Positions 1-10,015 of a stretch of 64,000 nt of DNA are shown in pieces. The stretch's first letter is position 1; each line of letters opens with the position of its first letter. Made by a program: the position numbers and the translations under genes. This DNA comes from Protea cynaroides (taxonomy: Eukaryota > Streptophyta > Magnoliopsida > Proteales > Proteaceae), in NCBI GenBank assembly GCA_028583415.1, contig CM053266.1, positions 80,854,149-80,918,148 on the forward strand, in the 5' to 3' direction. The notes under the pieces were generated by a model. It saw nothing but the letters and a program-made list of their open reading frames with translations, was not told the DNA's origin and ran no database searches.

Positions 1-126
1 TTATGGTTGTGGATGTGCATGGTTTTATTTTTTAATGGATATGGCCTATTAGAGATCCTGGTTGAACCGTTGGTTTATTAGCGATTCATCACACCGTTCT
101 GAATGGTGCAGAATTGGGGTGTGACA
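1..126 (+). mobile_element. 3' end of the A1 5' LTR (truncated by the window edge)
   Basis: Matches the last ~125 bases of the LTRs ending at 8466 and 17095 and finishes in GTGTGACA directly before the primer site. It includes the terminal hairpin GAACCG...CGGTTC-like segment, here with one mismatch (GCGATTC). Confidence 0.9.
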
Positions 127-129
127 ACT

Positions 130-141
130 TGGTATCAGAGC
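130..141 (+). promoter_or_regulatory. A1 primer-binding site (initiator tRNA-Met type)
   Basis: TGGTATCAGAGC lies 3 bases after the LTR end. It is the standard plant PBS complementary to the 3' end of initiator tRNA-Met. The same site follows the family C LTR at 34087-34098, but it is missing from A2 and B. Confidence 0.92.
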
Positions 142-414
142 ATCTTAGACTTTATCTGTGAAACTGTATACTTCTACAAAAGGTCGTGAACTGAGATGGG
201 AAAATAATTTAAAAGATGTAATAATAACACACCATAAGCATCTGTATTGTTTGAGAATAAACTAAAAGAGAATAATGCATCTATTAAATGAGAAACAAAT
301 TTATATACAACCAAAAGGAAGAACAGATGTTTATATATATATGATTAAAGTAGAGTACAGTCCACAGTCTGGACTGTTACTCTGAAATACAAAAAGAAAA
401 ATAAAAGAAGTACA

Positions 415-1679
415 TCAAGAAGCTGGAGGTGATGGGGGAGGCGGTGCCTCACGGTCTCTATCATAGTCCTCAACGTAGATTATAGTCAACCAAGCTATCT
501 GAGTCTGGGTCGTCTGGAGACTAGCTGTGAGATCAGCCACCCGCTGGTCAGTCACATGCTGAGCATCCCTAAGCTCTTCCATCCTCAGGTTATACATATG
601 GTGAGCCTCTCGTATCTCGTGCAATATCCTCATCATGTCATTAGATGGAGAATACAAAGGACCAACTGCATGCGAAGGACCAGCTGAAGAAGACGGACCA
701 GCTCCAGTAGCATGAGTAGGTGATGGAGGAGGTATGGCATCTACATCCATGTATAGCCAATCGTCATCATCCCCATGAACCCCTGCTCCAGCGGCTGCTG
801 CTGCTACCTCAGTGTCAGCCATCTCCACTCGAGTGCGAGGGCGCACCATCGCGTTCCTCTCCTCATCGCTGACTTGGGCATCCCACATGCCCATCTTGCA
901 AATAGCCTCCCAATCCAGAGGCGATGAGAAAGATTTCTCTTGAATCTTCTCATCCAATAAATCAACCCCTAGGCGGGTAAGCAAGGTAGTGATCATGCGT
1001 CCATAAGGAAGGTTGCCAGTATGACTGGGCAACGTGGCACTGATCATCGTCCGCATGATGATGTAAGGAAGGCAGACGGGCTGCCTAGTGCATATGCAGT
1101 ACAGTAGGTACTGGGTCAACTGGGAGACCCTCTCGTAGTGTCCACTCTGCGGTATCAGATTATGCTGAATGATCTTGCAGTATACCGTGGATCTGAACGT
1201 AGATAACTCGCTTTCATCTCCCAGCGATCAGGTCTGATGAGCTGACGATCGATCTCAACCCTCATCTGTAATGAAAAGAACTGGGGCTCTCCTGGAGCAC
1301 AGAACATCAAGGGGCCAGCATAGGATATGCCCAACAAGTCGGCCAGCTGTCGATAATCAAAGGAAACATCAATCCCCTTGACGTAACTGGTGATCCGAAG
1401 CTCACCACCCCTCTCAACATCATTGTAATCACCTACCACCTGGAGATTACAGTAGAACTAGCGTAACAAGTCAGGATGGGTACAAGTGTCATAGGTGATG
1501 ACGGGAAGCCATCCCATATCACCAAAGGCCCCCTCCACATTGAACAAGGCTAAGCTAGCCAAGTTCACTTTGCGGCCGCCCTCTACCTTCTTGCGAGCGT
1601 AGTGGGCATACTGTGTCTCGGCTTCATTGGAACGGAAGCGAAGATGGTCGTGAACTTTGGGTACCTTGGTACGAGCCAT
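415..1679 (-). pseudogene. Antisense leader ORF of A1 (putative plant transposon-protein family)
   Basis: It encodes about 420 residues on the strand opposite to gag, between the primer site and gag. The ATG is at 1679. The N-terminal part has an R-F-x-S-x-E-A-E-T-Q-Y segment, a G-D-M-G-W motif and an F-Y-C-N-L motif followed by a DYRQLADLLGIS segment. This layout resembles the plant 'putative transposon protein' domain found as extra ORFs in Athila/Tat elements (family assignment from memory). The C-terminal third has a proline/serine-rich stretch and a T-Q-x-Q-x-x-W-L motif and ends D-R-D-R-E-A-P-P-P-P. The copy is broken by a TAG in front of the F-Y-C-N-L motif (A2 reads Q there) and by a frameshift near 1120-1155. 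Homologues lie at 8467-9053, 18062-19286 and 34404-34515. Function is unknown. It may be a regulator of the element. Confidence 0.75.
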
Positions 1680-1684
1680 AGTAT

Positions 1685-2124
1685 CTGCAAATAAGAAAGA
1701 AAAACAAATAATGGATTAGTAGAGAGTAAATCCAAAATTTCGACATAATAACGACGTAAATTGGTCAAAAGCCTCACTTTTCTCCCATACACGTGGGCAG
1801 GAAGACTTACATAGATCCTAGACTATCCTGTGAGACTCATACAGTCAGAAATTGCAACTAATCAGATTGAATTGCAAGAAATTTCAAGAAATTCAAAATC
1901 TCGACAAAATTAGGGCAAAAAGTGTAAATTTCAAGTTTCTCGATAACCAACCGATGAAACTCAAATATTTTTGTGGGCTTTCGTTCCTCGAGTCACCAAC
2001 ATCAAAATCCCCCAATAAAAATCGAATTTTTACAATTGAAAAAATTTTAATTTGAAAAATACGAGATAAATGAGCAAAAACCTAGGTAAAGAAACCTAAA
2101 AACATGAAAAGGTAGAAGACATAC
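1685..2124 (-). other. Predicted intron of the A1 antisense gene, upstream of its ATG
   Basis: Read on the minus strand, CTACAG|GTATGT starts the segment and a T-rich tract plus TTTGCAG|ATACTATGGC ends it, 5 bases before the ORF start codon. The second copy keeps both signals at almost the same spacing (441 versus 440 nt). Exon 1, just upstream (about 2125-2240), has no ATG in the long frame, so it would be untranslated leader. Inferred from consensus and conservation only. Confidence 0.6.
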
Positions 2125-2276
2125 CTGTAGCGGGGGTGTAGACGACGAAACAAGGAGAGCAAACCACCAACGGATCGGAGTTGTTGCTGTAGCAACTCAG
2201 AGAGACGAGTTGAGTCGAAGCAGAGAAGAAAGACTGGGAAATGGACTTTGAATCGGAACTTAAAAATCAGATTTTT

Positions 2277-2512
2277 AGTCCGGGGGTCGAAAAATTCGAT
2301 TAAAACAATCGACCCACCCATCGACCCCCGCATCGACCCTTGGCTCTCGGGAATCTGACAGAGAACTAGGGGTCGCACCCTAGGTCCGACATCCTCTGAC
2401 CCCCCATCGACCCCCGGCTCTCGGGAAGAATGGGTGATTTCCCAGGGTCGCAGACTGAGGGTCGGACACCCATCGACCCCCACCATCGACCTTACAGTAA
2501 AAACACAGCATT
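2277..2512. repeat. GGGTCG/CGACCC motif array in the A1 leader
   Basis: Within about 230 bases there are some six (C/A)ATCGACC units and about five GGGTCG units in both orientations, separated by variable spacers. It lies immediately upstream of the antisense gene's first exon. The same motif is clustered in the family A LTRs (6310-6440, 6960-7090, 14920-15060, 15540-15730) and in the A2 leader (9655-9870). Confidence 0.8.
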
Positions 2513-2638
2513 TTCGACACAATGATCTGAAAAATTTGAAATTTGCAATTGTTAGTGGTTTTAAAATATGATAATGAAGTATTATTGATTGTCTCTCGTG
2601 TTCAATGATTTTGGGTAATCCCACTATCAGATTAATTA

Positions 2639-3887
2639 ATGGCGGGACGCAGAGCAACCAGACAGAGCCGTAATTCTATCCCACCACCGCCACCTGTGGG
2701 GGAAGATAACCAGACACACCTGGAAACACAAGGGAACATGAACACGGCACCGTCCGTCATAAATGGGCAGGCAAATCCTACCAATCTACCAGCTCCACCT
2801 ACAGACTTGGCCACAGTCGTAATGAACTTGGTCCAACAGCTGCAACAGGCACAAGCTACTACACAAGCTGCCATAGGCATAACTCCTCCAGCTGCACAGA
2901 CACCTCCATTGCCAGCAGGACAGGCAAGCACAACACCAGGGGGGAGTAACATAGTACCCCATGCACCTCAGACTCCTATCATGCAGGCTCATGTATCGAA
3001 TCCTGAGATAGCTCAAGGTGAATATCAATACCAACCACCTATGTATAGAGCGTATGTCCCGCAGCAACTAGACCACTCCAGACTACTGGAGCATTTTCGG
3101 AAACTGAAGCCTAGAGAATTCAATGGCAAGCCAGCAGATCCCTTATGGCCGGCACACTGGGTTGACAAAATGGAAAGAAATTTTATGATGATGACACTAA
3201 ATGAAGGAGAAAAAGTGTTGTGTGCCACCTTTATGCTAAAAGGAGATGCACACCATTGGTAGAGGTCTACCAGGACTTACAAAGCACGCCCAACTGACAT
3301 GGGATATTTATAAGGAGGCGTTCTTTGAAAAGTACTTTCTGAGAAGTTTCAGAGATTCTATGGAAAGAGAGTTCCTGAGTTTATATCAGGGACAGATGAC
3401 CGTGGATGCGTATCAACAGCGTTATGAAGAGTTGTTCTTCTTTGCACCCACTAGTATGCAAGAGAAAAACATAAAGACCCGAAGGTTCGTCATGGGACTT
3501 AGGGGAAGCATCCGCGAGCATGTTCTGGGACATGAAAAGAAAATTTATAATGAAGCGGCACAAATTGCTCGAGTTATAAAATCGATCCAGAAGGAGAGTT
3601 ATTTCATGCAAAACAGAGGTATCAAAAGGCCAGTTGAAAATTCTTATAATGGAGGGAATAACAAGACATTCAAACCCTTCTGTGCTCAAGGCTTTACCGC
3701 TGCACCAAGACTACTCCCGTAGCTCAATAGCAACCGAAGCCAATTACTGAAGGGATAAAATGTTTTAACTGCAACCAAGTGGGACATATAGCAAGGGAAT
3801 GTCCTAAGCCCAAGAAGCAGCTACATCAAGGACAAGTTTACGCGGTTACATCCGAGGATGCTGCCGCATCGCCTGATGTGGTCATAG
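2639..3887 (+). pseudogene. gag: A1 gag
   Basis: Gag of the Tekay type. It has a proline/glutamine-rich N-terminus, a retrotransposon Gag core (L-K-G-D-A-H-H-W near 3240, then an F-F-E-K-Y-F / F-R-D-S-M-E-R-E-F-L-S-L segment) and a zinc knuckle C-F-N-C-N-Q-V-G-H-I-A-R-E-C at 3761-3802. The ATG at 2639 matches the start of the second copy. The frame breaks at the tryptophan pair (TGG TAG) near 3258-3262, and again after 3700 before the zinc knuckle. The product would form the virus-like particle. This copy cannot make a full-length protein. Confidence 0.85.
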
Positions 3888-3957
3888 GTATGACTTACAT
3901 TTTTAGTTAGTTGTAATACATTGTGAGCATGTAGACTAAACCAAAACAAATCACAAG
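3888..3957 (+). other. Degenerate Gag/Pol intron of A1
   Basis: Counterpart of the 70-nt intron-like segment at 11282-11351. The donor GTATGA is kept, but the acceptor CAG has become CAA, so correct splicing to the protease frame is probably lost here. Read through, Gag ends in a stop inside this segment. Confidence 0.5.
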
Positions 3958-6262
3958 TATCGTGCCTATTAATGACATTCTCGCCAGATAACTCTTTGAT
4001 TCAGGAGCTACTCATTCCTTTATATCTGTAACGTTTGGAGAGAAGTTAAATCTACCCCTTAAATCCTTAGACTACAAACTACTTGTACGATCACCTATGG
4101 GATTAGAAGTGGAGTTAGAAAAAGGTTATGAACCATGTCCAGTTCTTATTGGTGAAAAGACCTTGGATGCGACCTTGATCCAACTTGAGATGATAGACTT
4201 TGACATCATCTTGGGAATGGACTGGTTAGTTCGGCATTCTGCAAACCTATTGTGTGCCGAAAAGAAGCTGACATTTAAAGACAAGGAAGAAGCAGAGTTC
4301 AATTTTTCAGGAACCAAACTTCCCCGTAAACGAAAGCTCATACTCTCGGCGCTAAAGGCTATGAAGTGCCTTGAGAAAGGACCAGTCGGATATTTAGTAT
4401 CTGTAATCGACCTTACCAAGGAAGCACCACGAATGGAAGATATTGATGTCATGTGGGACTATCCAGATGTATTTCCCGAAGAATTACCAGGATTACCACC
4501 CAACCAAGCTACAAAGTTTGTTATAGATCTTATACCTAGAGCGGCACCAGTATCAAAAGCACCTTATCGAATGGCTCCTACTAAACTGAAGGATTTGAAA
4601 GTACAACTACAAGAACTACTGGACAAGGGTTACATTCTCCTGAGTATATCACCATGGGGAGCGCCAGTATTATTCTTGAAGAAGAAGGACGGTAGCGTTC
4701 ACTTGTGTATAGACTACCAAGAACTGAATAAACTGACAATCAAGAATCGATATCCATTGCCTCGGATCGATGACCTGTTCGATCAGTTGCAAGGCACCAG
4801 AGTGTTCTCCAAGATCAATCTTTGGTCAGGCTACCATCAGTTGAAGATTAAGGATGGTGATATTCCCAAGACAGCATTCAGGACCAGATATGGACATTAT
4901 GAATTTTTGGTCATGTCTTTTGGATTGACAAACGCATCAGCAATCTTTATGGAACTTATGAACCGGGTTTTACACGACATGTTAGATACGTCGGTTATTG
5001 TATTCATTGATGATATAGTAGTCTACTCCAAAGACGAGGAAACTCATGTTAAGAATCTAAACGCTGCTCTGCAGCGACTACAGAAGGAAAAGCTCTATGC
5101 CAAATTTACAAAGTGTGAGGTTTGGCTAAAGGAAGTCGCATTTCTAGGCCATGTAGTATCCGCTGAAGGAATTAAAGTGGATCCCAGCAAGATCGAGGCT
5201 ATTGTAATGTGGGAAGCACCGAAGAGCATTGTAGAAATTAGAAGTTTCTTGGGTCTAGCTGGGTATTATCGACAATTTGTGGAAGACTATTCTCAAATTG
5301 CCGTACCTCTTACCAGTTTGACTAAGAAGGGCGAAAAGTATGTTTGGACGGATAAATGCGAGAAGAGTTTCCAAACCTTGAAAGCTAGATTGATATCAAC
5401 TCCAATCTTGACCATCCCGATTCTAGGACAACAATTTATCTTGTATACCGATGTGTCAGGACTGGGATTAGGATGTGTACTTATGCAAGGAGAACAAGTA
5501 ATTCCTTATGCCTCAAGACAACTGAAGACACATGAGAAGAACTATCCTACACATGATTTGGAACTAGCGACAGTAGTACATGCAGTCAAAATATGGAGAC
5601 ATTATCTGTACGGGGAGAAGTTTCAGATTAAATCAGACCATAAAAGTCTTACTTATCTATTTAATCAGAAGGAGCTGAATATGAGACAAAGAAGATGGCT
5701 GAAACTATTGAAAGACTATGATTGTGATATCCAGTATCATCCAGGGAAAGATAATGTAGTAGCCGATGCGTTGAGTAGAAAGGCAATAATAAAATCTCAG
5801 GGAGAGGTTAGCACAACCGCCGCAATGTGTACTACCAGAAAGGTATTCAAACACGGTAATGAGCAGTTTGTGATAGATGCACCAGATGGATCAGCCAACC
5901 AAGGGTTTATTCATCGATTTTCAAATATGTTCGCCGCATTGAAGATTATACTGGATATAGTTGATGAAGTAAAGACAGCTATCAAATCAAACCCTTACCT
6001 AAGAACGGTACAAGAGGACATCGAAAAAGATAGGACCAACCCTGAGTTCACCTTGGACGAAGAAAAGGTACTGAAGTACAAAGAAGAGAATGCTATGCGA
6101 AAGCAATACCCTCATTTATTTGACTCGAAAGGTATGTACAATTTCGAGGACAAATTTTTTATAAGTAGGGGGAGTTGTAAGACCCGTATCAAACAAACCC
6201 GATCTTACCAACTTGAACCAAGTCTACCCATCATGGTCGAGCCAAATGGATCAAGTACGTGA
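3958..6262 (+). pseudogene. pol: A1 pol with in-frame integrase deletion (PR-RT-RNase H-chromodomain end)
   Basis: Protease: the D-S-G-A-T-H-S-F site is at 3998 but is preceded by a TAA. From 4097 there is one uninterrupted 721-residue frame: G-M-D-W protease end; RT with the F-I-D-D catalytic box (5003-5014, both aspartates intact); RNase H (Y-T-D-V-S-G and a D-H-K-S-L segment); linker. At 6078-6087 the frame jumps from L-K-Y-K straight to E-E-N-A-M-R-K-Q-Y-P, the last part of the chromodomain. This removes about 1.27 kb holding the integrase and most of the chromodomain, compared with A2. A short G-tract contraction at the polypurine tract lets the frame run 87 bases into the 3' LTR. Without integrase the element is non-autonomous. 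Confidence 0.85.
6160..6175 (+). promoter_or_regulatory. A1 polypurine tract
   Basis: The purine run AAGTAGGGGGAG sits immediately before the LTR start TGTAAGACCC. A2 has one more G (14766-14779). It would prime plus-strand DNA. Confidence 0.75.
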
Positions 6263-6539
6263 GGGAGATCGTGATCCCAGGTATTAAACTGACCCAAAAA
6301 CACTAAAAATAGGGGGAGGGTCGCACACCCAGCTAGGTAGGGTCGGACCCCCCAAGATAGAAAGTCAGACCCTGAGTTTTTAACCGGGGGTCAGACATTT
6401 TAGAACTAGGGGTCGACGGAATCTCCGACCCCCTCATCGACCCCCAGTCTGTCGACAGAAACCGTGAATTAGGAACTTTCCTAATTTCAATGGGATTCTT
6501 TCCTAATCTCAATGGAACTTATTTTGGGAGTTTCTACTC

Positions 6540-6547
6540 TATAAATA
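6540..6547 (+). promoter_or_regulatory. TATA box of the family A LTR
   Basis: TATAAATA in the middle third of the LTR, followed by a GA-rich untranslated leader. The same box occurs at 15144-15151 (next LTR), 32063-32070 (family C) and, on the minus strand, at 63454-63461. Transcription probably starts about 30 bases downstream. Confidence 0.7.
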
Positions 6548-7385
6548 GGACGTCCCTAAGCCTCTTTCACTCCTTTTAGAACCCTAATTGGATTGAGAGA
6601 AAGAGAAAGAGAAGAGAAGGAGAAGAGAAAGAGAAGAGAAGGAAAGTGGAGAAGAAGATCAAAGAGAAGGCTTCAGAGAAACCAGCCTAATTCTCAGGTA
6701 TGGATACTATCTCCATGTAATTCTACAGACCTTAGAATAGATAGTGAAGAGGGAATGATCTAGGAGAAACCCAAATCATCCATCCATGGTTAGGTTTTAA
6801 TGGAAACCCATGGGAAAGATCATAAAAACCATATAGATGAATGAACTACGGTTCTAGACCATAGAACATGTGTGGAATGGATTGTAGAAGCAAGCCATAG
6901 AACCCCAAACACGAAGGAATGGACTGTAGGATGAAAATTTGACTAAACCCACAGGAGATTGCATGGGGGGTCGATGGCCAATCGACCCTACCAGACCCTA
7001 ACAATCGACCCCCAGTGTTCGAGAAGTCCAGACTGTGGATGGTCGCACCCATGGTTGTTGGAACCTCCGACCCTCGCATCGACCCCCAGTTAACAATATG
7101 CTTTTTAAAATCAGAATTAATTATAATTAAATTCTATCGACTTGATTAAGTCTTCTAGTAATATAATATTGATATTTAGTTGATTCTTAAAGCTTGAAAA
7201 ATGACTTACGATCAAGCAAAGGTGAGGGAACAAGACCTAAACTAATTGGTTAATAATAAACTGTTTTATTCTTGAGTCTAATGCCATGATTGATTCTATG
7301 CGTATATGCTTGTTATGTGCATTCAACATGTCATCCAATATTTCTATTATTACTGTTTATGCATATTTAAATTATTGTTTATGTC

Positions 7386-7414
7386 ATGATGATGATGATG
7401 ATGATGATGATGAT
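7386..7414 (+). repeat. GAT trinucleotide microsatellite
   Basis: About nine GAT units in the LTR. The homologous site in the 14780-17095 LTR (around 16027) has only a few interrupted units, so it expanded or contracted after duplication. Confidence 0.9.
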
Positions 7415-8053
7415 AGGAATAGGCATGTTGATGTATGTGTGTGGTTGGTGTGCTTGATGCGAGTGAATATCAGGGGGAGGTGTCATAGGCAGGGCCTCAG
7501 CACTCTAGCTCTATCTCTAACTCAAGTCTTGTCTACTGACATCGTCGTATCGCCATTACCTTATCGGAACTATTACGTCATAGGGTATGAGGGGAGGTGG
7601 TCTCGGAGCATGTAGTCTCTGACTCTGTCGGGGGACCTTAGTCCTATCTCTATGGACGTATTGAGGGATGCTGGGGTGAGGCCTTGGATACACTGATTGG
7701 CATTAGGATTGGTTAGTTGCGAGCCCAGTTTGCGAGCCCTCACCAGCAGGGGCTTACGTGTTGGTATGGGCAACGGGTACAACAATAAATGTGACCTTTG
7801 CGTATACATTGTCCATGGTGGGTGCATGTGGAACGACAATAAACGTTACATTTGGGCGGCTTCACACACTCGTGTATAGAGGTGCGACATCAATAAATGT
7901 GACCTTTGGCCACTTATCTTTTCTATAGCACATTGCAAACTTATTTATCAGACAAAAGATATGAATTGAATGCATGCATATGTATGTTGCATTGTTTTGT
8001 TTGCTCACTGAGCCATGATGTGTGCACACCCTCTCGATGTCGAATATTTTTAG

Positions 8054-8187
8054 TTAATGATGCAGGTATTACAGTTGAAGATTATATGAGTGCTCCGGTG
8101 TATGCACGTGTTGCTGCAATGGAAGCCGAAGACTTAGTAGATACGCATGACTCCTCATGCGAGTGCAACTCATGCGTATTCTATTAG
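8054..8187 (+). CDS. LTR-encoded small ORF, terminal exon (family A, LTR 2)
   Basis: Acceptor TTTTTAG|TTAATGATGC opens a frame reading N-D-A-G-I-T-V-E-D-Y-M, then an A/E/D-rich middle, then H-D-S-S-C-E-C-N-S-C-V-F-Y and a stop at 8185-8187. The putative preceding exon is 7180-7221 (TTTAG|...|GTGAGG), but in the joined frame it carries a TGA, so this copy may be untranslatable upstream. From the D-A-G motif to the stop it has the same length as the family C copy. Whether it is translated is unknown. A long frame starting upstream at 7906 exists only by chance reading through the intron. Confidence 0.5.
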
Positions 8188-8466
8188 GATTTTATTTGAA
8201 TTTATAAAGGAATGTAATTGATATTTTATTTATTTATGTCTCAATTGATACAACAATAACTTGATATTTTAATTGTGATTATTACAGTTAGAGTTCTCAG
8301 TTCATTTACTATAAAACTTTCACTATAGTGTATTTATTCTGATTATGATTGTGGATATGCATGGTTTTATTTTTAATAGATATGACCAATTAGAGATCCT
8401 GGTTGAACCGTTGGTTTATTAGCGGTTCATCCCACCGTTCTGAATGGTGTAAAATTGGGGTGTGAC

Positions 8467-9053
8467 GTACAGTATAGCAGATACTCGATCAACTGGGAGA
8501 CCCTCTCGTAATGCCCACTCTGAGGTATCAGGTTGTACTGAATGATCTTGCAGTACACCCGAGGCTCTGGACGAAGATAGATCGCTTTCATCTCCCAGCG
8601 ATCCTCTCTGATGATCTGACGGTCAATCTCAGCTTTCATCTCCAATGAAAAGAACTGTGGCTCTCCAGGAGCGTAGAACACCAAGGGGCCATCATATGAA
8701 ATGCCCAACAATTTGGCCAGCTGCCGATAATCGAATGAAATCTCAACCCCCTTGACGTAGCTGGTGATCCGAAGCTCTCTGCCCCTCTCTGTATCATTGT
8801 AATCTCCCACCACCCGGAGATTACAGTAGAACTGTCTCACTAAGTCCGGCCGAGTGCATGCGTCATAGGTGACCACAGGGAGCCAACCCATGTCACCAAA
8901 AGCCCGCTCTACATCGAACAATGCCAGGCTAGCCAAGTCTACCCGGCGACCTGCCTCTACCTTCTTACGAGAATAGCGGGCATACTGTGTCTCCGCCTCG
9001 TTAGAATGGAAGCGGACTGGGTCATGAACCCTGGGTACTTCGGTACGAGCCAT
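8467..9053 (-). pseudogene. Antisense leader ORF of A2, N-terminal two thirds
   Basis: An open frame of about 195 residues from the ATG at 9053 until it runs into the LTR end. It is the best preserved copy of the antisense protein. It has R-F-H-S-N-E-A-E-T-Q-Y-A, a G-D-M-G-W-L-P-V-V-T-Y motif, L-V-R-Q-F-Y-C-N-L, an S-F-D-Y-R-Q-L-A-K-L-L-G-I-S segment and E-P-Q-F-F-S-L. These resemble the plant 'putative transposon protein' extra-ORF family. The C-terminal third is missing because about 970 bases from the LTR boundary inward are deleted in A2. The N-terminal part has no stop or frameshift, unlike gag and pol of the same copy. Confidence 0.75.
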
Positions 9054-9058
9054 AGTAT

Positions 9059-9499
9059 CTGCAAAAACAAAGAGAAACAGATATTGGGTTAGTAAAGATG
9101 AAAAACCCAAAACTTTTGGCAGTATAACGACGTAAATTGGTCAAAAGCCTTACTTTTCACCCATACACGTGGGCAGGAGGACTTATAAAGGTTTTAAACA
9201 ATCCTGCAAGACTCATATAGTTGGAAATTTCATTTAACGAGATCAAATTTGAAGAAATTTCAAGAAATTCAAAATTTCGACAAATTAGGGCAAAAATGGG
9301 AAAATTTAAGTTTGTCGATAACCAACCGATGAAACTCAAATATTTTTGAGGGCTTTCGTTCCTTGAGTCACCAACAACAAAATCCCCCAATAAAAATCGA
9401 ATTTTTACGGTTGGAGAAAATTTAATTTGAAGAAAACGAGTTAAATGGGCAAAAACCTTGCTAAGAAAACCTAAAAACATGAAAATGTAGAGAACATAC
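9059..9499 (-). other. Predicted intron of the A2 antisense gene
   Basis: On the minus strand the donor is CTACAG|GTATGT and the acceptor is TTTTTGCAG|ATACTATGGC. Length is 441 nt, against 440 nt for the A1 copy. It lies directly upstream of the start codon at 9053. Confidence 0.6.
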
Positions 9500-9654
9500 C
9501 TGTAGATGAGGTGTGGACATTGAAATAGGAAGCAAAAAGCACCTAAGAGTCCGAGTTGGCACTGTAGCAACTCAGAGGGACGAGTCGAGTCGGAAAGGAG
9601 GAGGAAGAATGAGAAATGGATTCAAAATCGGAAATAAAAATCTGATTTTTGGTC

Positions 9655-9870
9655 TGAGGGTCGGAGATTTCGACCAAGACATCCGACCCCCCCTCCGACC
9701 CCCTCATCAACCCTCGGCTCTCGATAATCTGACAGAGAACCAGGGGTCGCACCCTGGGTCGGACATCCATCAACCCCCTCATCGATCCTCGACTCTTGGG
9801 AAGAATCAGTGATTCCTTAGGGTCGCAGACTAAGGGTCGGACATCCATCGACGCCCACCATCGATCCTGC
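9655..9870. repeat. GGGTCG/CGACCC motif array in the A2 leader
   Basis: The A2 counterpart of the 2277-2512 array. It has repeated CATCGA/CATCAACC-type and GGGTCGCA/GGGTCGGA units. Several units have decayed (for example CATCAACC for CATCGACC), consistent with CpG-type mutation. Confidence 0.75.
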
Positions 9871-10015
9871 AGTGAAAATACAGTATTTTCGATAGAATGA
9901 TCTGAAAAATTCGAAATTTGCATTTGTTAGTGGTTTTAAAATATGAGAATGAAGTATACCATGAATTCCTCACGTGTTTTATGATTTTTAGGCATTCCCA
10001 CTATCGGATCAGATA

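Larger units (their letters stand above)
6176..8466 (+). mobile_element. Family A LTR shared by A1 and A2
   Basis: A 2.29-kb LTR beginning TGTAAGACCC. The final A of the usual GTGTGACA terminus is missing and the sequence continues straight into A2 interior equivalent to position 1099 of A1. Contents in order: GGGTCG/CGACCC array (6310-6440), TATA box (6540-6547), purine-rich leader (6590-6680), a CAG|GTATGG donor-like site (6695-6700), a second motif array (6960-7090), small exon 7180-7221, a GAT microsatellite, an intron-like stretch with CTCTATCTCTA repeats, terminal exon 8054-8187, and a terminal hairpin GAACCG...CGGTTC (8402-8427). Confidence 0.9.

Noticed and set aside
2082..2657. Long minus-strand ORFs over the leader motif array and opposite gag
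   Set aside because: They are produced by the GC-rich motif array and the opposite strand of gag, and they do not match the antisense gene frame.
7286..7615. 109-codon plus-strand ORF across the GAT microsatellite in the family A LTR
   Set aside because: Chance frame over a repeat (poly-Asp). The homologous LTR does not keep it.
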